Positions 56,241-64,000 of a DNA stretch of 64,000 nucleotides are shown piece after piece. The notes under the pieces were generated by a model. It was not told the DNA's origin and made no database searches. It was given only the letters and a program-made list of their open reading frames with translations. Position 1 is the first letter of the stretch, and the number at the start of each line of letters is the position of its first letter. The position numbers and the translations under genes were made by a program. Source of the DNA: Apricaphanius iberus (Eukaryota > Chordata > Actinopteri > Cyprinodontiformes > Aphaniidae); contig JAPXFQ010001794.1 of NCBI GenBank assembly GCA_028564705.1, positions 800,732 through 864,731 of the forward strand. Direction: 5' to 3'.

Positions 56241-58622
56241 ACATCCGAGAACACAACGTTCTCCCTGGCAACGCTTTTAACCCATAAAGAGCTCCAAAAC
56301 GTCTTGGATTTGATCAAATATTTACGTTTTCTCCACCATAAAGAGACCAAAATCTCAGAAAAAGGGGAGGAAAAGGACAAACTGGACAAATTCTTATTCA
56401 GCTCAAACAAACAAACAACGAAATGCATTGTTTATCTGTTAGAACCACAGAAGCTAAAGAGAGCGACAGCATTAGGATGCAAACTGGAAACATCCCCTTT
56501 CCCTCCTCGCTTCCATCCAGGTGGATTAATGGGGTCTGCAGCATTTAAACGCTTCAGATAATGAAGAACAAACAGGAAGTAGGAGCAGAGACGGGTAGAC
56601 GGGGGAAGGAGGGAGGCGCACAGATATTCTGGGCGCTGCGAGAAGAAGCAGACAGCTGGTGTGGAATAACAGCTGTCTGAGCCAGGAACCCAACTGAGCC
56701 AGGAACCCAGCAGCTGTATGCGTCCTAAGTGGCCTGGAGAGGGACGGGAGATCCAAAGCTGATCGGAACGACCAGAAAATCCAGAGCTTCCTGGTAATGT
56801 TTCTGCTGGATCATCTGGTTACATATGAAGCCTTTAATTCAATCGGGAAAAATAAATACAAATGTGCGTACGATTTTTTTTATTTTTACTATGATCAGCA
56901 TTAAACAAATACAATTTTTTTTTCCTGAATATCTTTCTTTCATTTCCTGAAAATGATCAAATTTTATTATGTTCTTTAATTTAAAAAAGTTAAAAGTATA
57001 AAACTGACTGGAGATATAATTTGATTTTTTTTTTCTCAATGAGCAAAATAGTACAAGCTGACCTAGCCAGAGTAGACGCAAAAGAACCGACTGAAAACAG
57101 TGTTCATGTGTAGAGTTAGAAATGTAAATGTTGCCCCTATTTGAGGTTAAACGCGCTTAAATCCCTTAGGAGACGTTTTGATATTCCAAAGGCTTAGTCT
57201 GCCAGCTGTGTCTGAATGCACGATTGGTGGTTGTTATTAACGGGGGTTCCGCTGATTTCCAGCTGGGTTCCAGCTGGTTTTTCTACTGTATCAGAGATGT
57301 TTCCATTCAGCTTGACGTTGTTCCAGTGACTCAATCAGTTCCGTGCAGAGCGTGTTATTGTTGCTGAAAGATGACAACATTCTGGATCGGTCCATCTTTC
57401 TTCTTCCACTGTAGCTGCAGGAGAAACCAGTATTGTTCCTAAAAAGCAGAGTTTAGTGATAGATGTACTTTCTGGTTTGCTTTGGGGTCACTTTTTAAAC
57501 TTTTCATGTGGAAATGTTCCGCAGATAAACATTCTATTCAGGCAGAAAAAACAGCCGGATCTGGTACCGATCCACCAGGGCCCCATAGAGGATGGGCGTT
57601 TTTTTTAACAGTTACAGGATGTGTAAACTTTAGTTTCCAACTGAGAAGTTGCAGGGGTTAGAAGTCACAGCAAAGCTCTAGCTTTATTAATCATGATCTC
57701 GTGACGTTTGCATCCCCACGGAGGCTCCCCTTAGTTTAAGTTTCTCCACGAGAAATCTGACCGACGTTCCATTTAACCCAGGAAATCCGACTGGGAGAGC
57801 ACCCAGAGGAGAACGTCTCCCACAAATTGGGTCAAATGTTCACATGTGAACGGCTGAGAACCGTCCACCCAGTGCAGCCTCAGGTAGGGATGTGTCCTGA
57901 GCCGCCGGGTAGAAACGTCACTAAACCACCAGGTCTGTAAAGTCATCTCATGTTTATTTTATTCTGCCCAGAGTTGCAGTAAAAACGGTCCTGCCTCCAG
58001 CAGGAAAGAAGCCGTCTGTTTGTTTCCATCTATTCCCCTGATTAGCCGCCGCAGCAGCGATGTGCAGCCAGGAACCAGGAAACAGACGTTTGTGTAAACA
58101 ACAGAGAATTACATATTTTCACTGACGGCAGCTGTTAAAATCATAAGGAATTAATGCTGCAAACTAGTTTATTAGAATACCACAAGCACCGCAACATGTC
58201 CTCCTTACAGGCTGAACGAACAGACTCCCTCCACTCAGATTCATAGAAAACTACATAATGAAAACTTTAAAAAATGTAATTTGAAGTTAATCAGAAAAAT
58301 TCTGCATTTTGAGATCGTTACAGAATAGATAACTTATTAACCTCCCCACACTTTATGACATTTAAACTAAATTATCTGCACTAGTTGATAGACATCTGTT
58401 ACCTTTACAATTCTTTAATATTTTTAATATCTCAGTTAATGTTTACTGTTGCTTGTTGCTTTTTACACTGCAACGAGAGGCACTTTGTCATATTTGTTTT
58501 TATGTAAAAATGGTTCACCAAAGCTGTCGTCGCAACAAAACATGGAACTGATTCACGGGCGCTAAATTAAACGACTAAATATGTAACCAAAACCAACGAC
58601 ACAGACAAAAATGAGAGAAACT
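56241..58622. other. Unassigned sequence, 2.4 kb
   Basis: No gene or repeat recognised. 56500-56800 is G+C-richer with a minus-strand ORF lacking motifs. 57280-58130 is non-repetitive and could hold conserved non-coding elements. Confidence 0.35.
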
Positions 58623-58630
58623 GCCACCGG

Positions 58631-59552
58631 TAGGGCTGCACGATTACGACCAAAATGATAATCACGATTATTTTGATCAATATTGTAATCGCGATCATTC
58701 ATCCAGTCTTTTTAAATATAAATTTTTATTGCAAAAAGTTAAATAATCCAAAACAGAAACCCAACCTGAAAACAAACTCCAAGACTTTTATAAGTACAAA
58801 CTATATAATTTATTTCAGAGTGCAATCTGAAAGTGCAACTTAATGGAAACAATTACAGCTTATACAGAAAAGGCCGAGGACATTCCTTAGTATGTAGCGA
58901 AAACTACTCGCCCGTTGATCAGACGTATTGTAATAAAGTAAAAAAAAAAAATAGAAATCAGACGTATTGCTCCACCATTTTGCGTGTCTGTTGACCCGGA
59001 TGTTTATGTTACGTTCACCTGTGGTCCTGTTATCCACTAGCGCTTATTTTGTCTGGTATAACTTAACTTAAATGTTTACTCAGCTAATCAGTAGCATCGC
59101 TACATGTACATTTATACGCCGAAATTTCGGCAGCGTCGATGTTTGATAGTTCGTCTGTAGCCATTTTTAGCTAGGTCGCTCTTCTACGATTTCGGGGCTT
59201 TCGCTGCATTGTGGGATAGCGTAGCGTCCACCGGCTGCTTACTGTGACGGTACTACACATCCAGGAACTTTACGCCTACTAGTCAGATCCATACTGGAGG
59301 TTCTGATCTAATACATCGCTCGCTTACTGCTTTTCGCCTGCTACGTTGTCGATGTATACGGATGCAGCCATTGTGAGTGCTGGTAGGTGTGGTTTTTATT
59401 TGGTCAGCTTAATTAAGCTTCAGCCATGCGTTTGCCCCCTGGCGGTTGGCAGACTATTGGCACGCAGTGAAGCTCGCATTTTGAATGTATTTATCGTTGA
59501 CGATCTGGTTCATCGTGATCACGATCAAAATCCGATTAATTGTGCAGCCCTA
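58631..59552. mobile_element. hAT non-autonomous element, 922 bp, perfect 8-bp duplication
   Basis: Left TAGGGCTGCACGATTACG and right, inverted, TAGGGCTGCACAATTAATCG. Both sides are flanked by GCCACCGG (58623-58630 and 59553-59560), a perfect 8-bp target duplication. The arms are rich in CGATCA/TGATCG. No transposase; ORFs inside are unrecognised. Confidence 0.93.
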
Positions 59553-59560
59553 GCCACCGG

Positions 59561-60035
59561 CCTAGCTGAGTGCGTGTCAACAAAATGAAAGAAAATTACA
59601 AAGATAGGAGATATACTGCAGCTTTAGCGAAGACAACGTCACCAATAGGCGTGATGACTTCATCCAAACCATGGCAAAGTCCCCTTTAGGAACAGCGACG
59701 CACACAGCTGATTCTAAATTAACGCGTTCAGATTGAAGCTGCAACTTCAGTCGATCCCGTTTTCCCAAAGCTCAGATAGAGCTCAGATGACAGCAGACCT
59801 CCTGGCTGCTCAAACGGGAAGTCGGGAAGGGTCCTATCCTGGCCTGCAGGGTTGGAACCAAAGGGGGGAATCTTACCTAGCCGAGGCTTGGCTGTCTCCG
59901 TTAGCTCAGTGAGCGAACATGGAAAGATGACGGCTACCTGTGTGCACGGTCCTTTTTGTGAGCGCGGTCCTCACAGGCCAAAGGTGCGAAAGGATGCTCG
60001 GAGACGCCGTATAGTTTTGAGGAAAAATGAATCCC
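59561..60035. other. Unassigned sequence
   Basis: No gene or element recognised. ORFs at 59577 (minus) and 59852 (plus) have no motif. Confidence 0.35.
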
Positions 60036-60225
60036 AACATGCTACGTGCTTGCTCAGGATGAGGGAGTGCTGTGAAGTCAACGACACAACGAAGGGCGAC
60101 TGTCGCCACACGATGACCCGACGCAATCTGCTGGGATTCCTTAGATAGAAAACTTTGAACTGATTGGAAGGTTTGGATGATTGAACTTAGATGACATCTG
60201 TTGTGAACTGCTGCGCAATAAAGAC
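60036..60225 (+). mobile_element. LINE-tail fragment
   Basis: GTGCTTGCTCAGGATGAGGG, CGCAATCTGCTGGGATTCCT and TAGATGACATCTGTTGTGAA place it in the family of 7395-7866 and 23590-24085. The overlapping minus ORF (LPHPEQARS) is an artefact of this repeat. Confidence 0.7.
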
Positions 60226-61100
60226 GTATTAATTCTTTAGTAATGTCATAAACGAATGCCTTTAGAAGATGATTTGTTTTTTCCAAAACACAGATGACTC
60301 AGAGGAGGCGGGACGAACCAACAGCCAATCAGCGGCTGTCATCAACACCCATTAGCGTATTTGATCAAAAACAAACAGCAGTGAGTGATTGTTTGAGAGC
60401 ATCAAGATCGACGATAAACATCTGATGCAACGAATGAACCGTATTCTTCCTTCTTCAATGTGTCGAGAGAATATCATCCATGGATGATGATGACATCAGT
60501 ACCAGGGGAGGAGAGCGCCCCACTGAGGCCGACAGGCTCCACTGACGCCGCTCGGTCCATTAGCTCTGCATCTGCAGCGGATCGTCCGTCAATCCTGCTG
60601 AGGATGCTCCACAGCAGCGCCGCTAAATAAAACATGTGCACCGCCACAAAGGGACTAATGTGTAATCAAGTGAACTCTCTCTTCTTCACCTCTATGTCTC
60701 CTTTCTCACCTCCTCCTCCTCCTCCTCATCTTCTATCAATCATTCATTGCTCTGCAGTTCAGCGTAGCGGGGTTCTGCTCTCCTATGAAGGCCTCTCTCT
60801 GAGCACGCTGTGTGCATGTAGAGACTCATAAGCTGATGGTTAGACATGAAGAAGCCAGCAGTTCTACGTCAGAACATTTCCGGATCAAACCAGAACCACA
60901 AGCAGTTTTCACCGGGGTCCAAGTCCACTCTTCCTCCGGACCTTAGAAATGACTAAATGTATAATCATAAAAACGCTCAAAAACTCCTACCTCTGTATGT
61001 GAGGATCTTTTTTTTATAAGCTGTAATAAAGTGAAGCTGAAACATCTTTATTTTTTAAAATCTGCATAATTTTATTGTAAAAGATTCTTGGAGTTAAAAA
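60226..61100. other. Unassigned, non-repetitive sequence
   Basis: 60470-60640 is G+C-rich and non-repetitive; no exon with a fitting phase was found there. A short (CTC)n lies near 60709-60725. Confidence 0.35.
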
Positions 61101-61260
61101 CAGGGATGCAACCAGCACCGGTATCGGGTCGATACTGTTCTAAAGTACTTGTTAAAGTTACCCCACACCATGAAACTCTGCAGTACTTTCACAGAAAACT
61201 ATTTTTATGTGTGTGTGGTATCTGCGTGTGTTTGTTTGAAAAAAAGCTGTTGCATTCCTA
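61101..61260. mobile_element. Short hAT-type MITE, 160 bp
   Basis: CAGGGATGCAACCAGCACCGG at the left and, inverted, TAGGAATGCAACAGC at the right. Flanking 8-mers are GTTAAAAA (61093-61100) and GTTAATAA (61261-61268), 7 of 8 matching. It is related to the fragment at 16711-17115. Confidence 0.7.
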
Positions 61261-61680
61261 GTTAATAATAAAAATCATAAAAAGTGCGGCTGCAGACTGA
61301 AAGCCAAAAACTATTTTAAATATTCAGGTTCATTCAAATCATACATGGTGACGGTTTGAGCTCTTTAGTTCAAAGGTCAGATTATGCCTATATTGGCCCA
61401 TTGGACGGCTTTCTGCAGCTGTGGGTCGGATTGGATAAAGAACAGGACACCCATCTACATCAAGCACACAAGAATAACAATGCTGCATTTTTTCCTTCCA
61501 CTCAACTTTCTGTCTGAAACCTGAAAACTATTCCAGCGGTTGCCTATTAGCACTAGGCTGAATATTTGTAAAATAAACCGATGAGGACCATTACTTTAAG
61601 CGACAATCAGACCTGAAGAGCACATTGAGGTAAACTGTAGTAAATTCTCACAGAGTGTAGATCGTACGCTCTTCCTCACC
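61261..61680. other. Unassigned sequence before the 63-bp array
   Basis: No gene or element recognised. Confidence 0.4.
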
Positions 61681-64000
61681 GTTTTTCCGCATGACCGGAG
61701 AAACGCAGGAAGTGAGCGCCCCTTATTTAAACGGGAGCCGTTTTTCCGTTTAAATGACCGGAGAAACGCAGGAAGTGAGCGCCCCTTATTTAAACGGGAG
61801 CCGTTTTTCCGTTTAAATGACCGGAGAAACGCAGGAAGTGAGCGCCCCTTATTTAAACGGGAGCCGTTTTTCTGTTTAAATGACCGGAGAAACGCAGGAA
61901 GTGAGCGCCCCTTATTTAAACGGGAGCCGTTTTTCCGTTTAAATGACCAGAGAAACGCAGGAAGTGAGCGCCCCTTATTTAAACGGGAGCCGTTTTTCTG
62001 TTTAAATGACCAGAGAAACGCAGGAAGTGAGCGCTCCTTATTTAAACGGGAGCCGTTTTTCCGTTTAAATGACCAGAGAAACGCAGGAAGTGAGCGCCCC
62101 TTATTTAAACGGGAGCCGTTTTTCCGTTTAAATGACCAGAGAAACGCAGGAAGTGAGCGCTCCTTATTTAAACGGGAGCCGTTTTTCTGTTTAAATGACC
62201 AGAGAAACGCAGGAAGTGAGCGCCCCTTATTTAAACGGGAGCCGTTTTTCTGTTTAAATGACCGGAGAAACGCAGGAAGTGAGCGCCCCTTATTTAAACG
62301 GGAGCCGTTTTTCCGTTTAAATGACCGGAGAAACGCAGGAAGTGAGCGCCCCTTATTTAAACGGGAGCCGTTTTTCCGTTTAAATGACCGGAGAAACGCA
62401 GGAAGTGAGCGCTCCTTATTTAAACGGGAGCCGTTTTTCCGTTTAAATGACCGGAGAAACGCAGGAAGTGAGCGCCCCTTATTTAAACGGGAGCCGTTTT
62501 TCTGTTTAAATGACCGGAGAAACGCAGGAAGTGAGCGCCCCTTATTTAAACGGGAGCCGTTTTTCCGTTTAAATGACCGGAGAAACGCAGGAAGTGAGCG
62601 CCCCTTATTTAAACGGGAGCCGTTTTTCCGTTTAAATGACCGGAGAAACGCAGGAAGTGAGCGCCCCTTATTTAAACGGGAGCCGTTTTTCCGTTTAAAT
62701 GACCGGAGAAACGCAGGAAGTGAGCGCCCCTTATTTAAACGGGAGCCGTTTTTCCGTTTAAATGACCGGAGAAACGCAGGAAGTGAGCGCCCCTTATTTA
62801 AACGGGAGCCGTTTTTCTGTTTAAATGACCGGAGAAACGCAGAAGTGAGCGCCCCTTATTTAAACGGAGCCGTTTTTTTAAATACGAGAAAAGAAGTAGC
62901 GCCCTTAAACGGGAGCCGTTTTTCCGTTTAAATGACCGGAGAAACGAGGAAGTGACGCCCCTTATTTAAACGGGAGCCGTTTTTCTGTTTAAATTAACCG
63001 AGAAACGCAGGAAGTGAGCGCCCCTTATTTAAATGACCGGAGAAACGCAGGAAGTGAGCGCCCCTTATTTAAACGGGAGCCGTTTTTCTGTTTAAATGAC
63101 CGGAGAAACGCAGGAAGTGAGCGCCCCTTATTTAAACGGGAGCCGTTTTTCCGTTTAAATGACCGGAGAAACGCAGGAAGTGAGCGCCCCTTATTTAAAC
63201 GGGAGCCGTTTTTCTGTTTAAATGACCGGAGAAACGCAGGAAGTGAGCGCCCCTTATTTAAACGGGAGCCGTTTTTCTGTTTAAATGACCGGAGAAACGC
63301 AGGAAGTGAGCGCCCCTTATTTAAACGGGAGCCGTTTTTCCGTTTAAATGACCGGAGAAACGCAGGAAGTGAGCGCCCCTTATTTAAACGGGAGCCGTTT
63401 TTCTGTTTAAATGACCGGAGAAACGCAGGAAGTGAGCGCCCCTTATTTAAACGGGAGCCGTTTTTCCGTTTAAATGACCAGAGAAACGCAGGAAGTGAGC
63501 GCCCCTATTTAAACGGGAGCCGTTTTTCTGTTTAAATGACCGGAGAAACGCAGGAAGTGAGCGCCCCTTATTTAAACGGGAGCCGTTTTTCTGTTTAAAT
63601 GACCAGAGAAACGCAGGAAGTGAGCGCCCCTTATTTAAACGGGAGCCGTTTTTCTGTTTAAATGACCGGAGAAACGCAGGAAGTGAGCGCCCCTTATTTA
63701 AACGGGAGCCGTTTTTCTGTTAAATGACCAGAGAAACGCAGGAAGTTAGCGCCCCTTATTTAAACGGGAGCCGTTTTTCTGTTTAAATGACCGGAGAAAC
63801 GCAGGAAGTGAGCGCCCCTTATTTAAACGGGAGCCGTTTTTCTGTTTAAATGACCGGAGAAACGCAGGAAGTGAGCGCCCCTTATTTAAACGGGAGCCGT
63901 TTTTCTGTTTAAATGACCGGAGAAACGCAGGAAGTGAGCGCCCCTTATTTAAACGGGAGCCGTTTTTCCGTTTAAATGACCGGAGAAACGCAGGAAGTGA
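61681..64000. repeat. 63-bp minisatellite, about 37 copies, runs off the right edge
   Basis: Head-to-tail units, each containing ATGACCGGAGAAACGCAGG, AAGTGAGCGCCCCTTATTT and AAACGGGAGCCGTTTTTCCG. Each full unit holds inverted 9-mers TTTAAACGG and CCGTTTAAA. 63 is a multiple of 3, so a 21-residue repeat frame stays open (63014-63535), a composition artefact. Common variants are CCG to CTG and CCGGA to CCAGA. Units at about 62840-63010 carry indels. Confidence 0.98.

Noticed and set aside
60480..60620. G+C-rich block as an upstream snx29 exon
   Set aside because: No frame resembles the known coiled-coil sequence, and stops interrupt the candidate frames.
63014..63535. 173-codon ORF with a 21-residue repeat
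   Set aside because: The 63-bp minisatellite unit is a multiple of three, so any stop-free frame stays open. It ends at a 1-bp deletion, and there is no promoter or conserved domain.
61681..64000. CRISPR-like array
   Set aside because: Repeats are contiguous with no unique spacers, and the genome is vertebrate.
1..64000. tRNA, rRNA or other structured RNA genes
   Set aside because: I looked for T-loop-like GGTTCRANTCC strings and saw none in a credible cloverleaf context. A covariance-model scan would be needed to exclude them.

Overview
The window is vertebrate genomic DNA, almost certainly from a ray-finned (teleost) fish. It is A+T-rich with very long non-coding stretches and GT-AG introns. 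It is littered with the repeat types usual in teleosts: L2-like LINE 3' ends with TTGCC tails, Tc1 transposon relics, hAT and PIF/Harbinger non-autonomous elements, and minisatellites. There is no sign of bacterial gene organisation: no operons, ribosome binding sites or long clean ORFs. The species cannot be named from the sequence alone.

The only host gene I can support is sorting nexin 29 (snx29), read on the minus strand and present as four short internal exons: 51278-51172, 28796-28680, 21055-21000 and 20005-19924. All four have AG acceptors and GT donors and their phases fit: 2 nt + 35 codons; 39 codons; 18 codons + 2 nt; 1 nt + 27 codons. They encode the end of the coiled-coil region, the linker and the first strand of the PX domain, about 120 residues in all. 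The third exon (56 nt) was predicted from the phase mismatch between its neighbours and then found. The introns between them are 22,375, 7,624 and 994 bp. The rest of the window is intron of this gene, or sequence whose flanking exons lie outside the window. I found no preceding coiled-coil exon to the right and no further PX exons to the left.

Layout. 0-9 kb: L2-like LINE pieces, another non-LTR RT fragment and LINE tails. 9-13 kb: a hAT element nested in a Tol2-like hAT, a 16-bp minisatellite, and a complete PIF/Harbinger derivative with a TTA duplication. 13-19 kb: mostly unassigned, then a hAT element and a Tc1 deletion derivative 24 bp apart. 19.9-28.8 kb: three snx29 exons among a Tc1 relic, a LINE tail and two MITE-like elements. 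28.8-51.2 kb: the giant intron, holding a MITE, a six-copy 143-bp array, a hAT interrupted by a LINE, a 730-bp GAAA-type array, and two large Tc1 relics. 51.2-61.7 kb: the fourth exon, L2 pieces, two hAT elements and the inverted partner of the 30-kb MITE. 61.7-64 kb: a 63-bp minisatellite that runs off the right edge.

The long ORFs in the window (for example across the GAAA array and the 63-bp array) are by-products of repeat composition or transposon relics, not host genes. I did not find a new defence or regulatory system. The most useful observations are the snx29 exon structure, the repeat arrays, and several precisely bounded transposon insertions.
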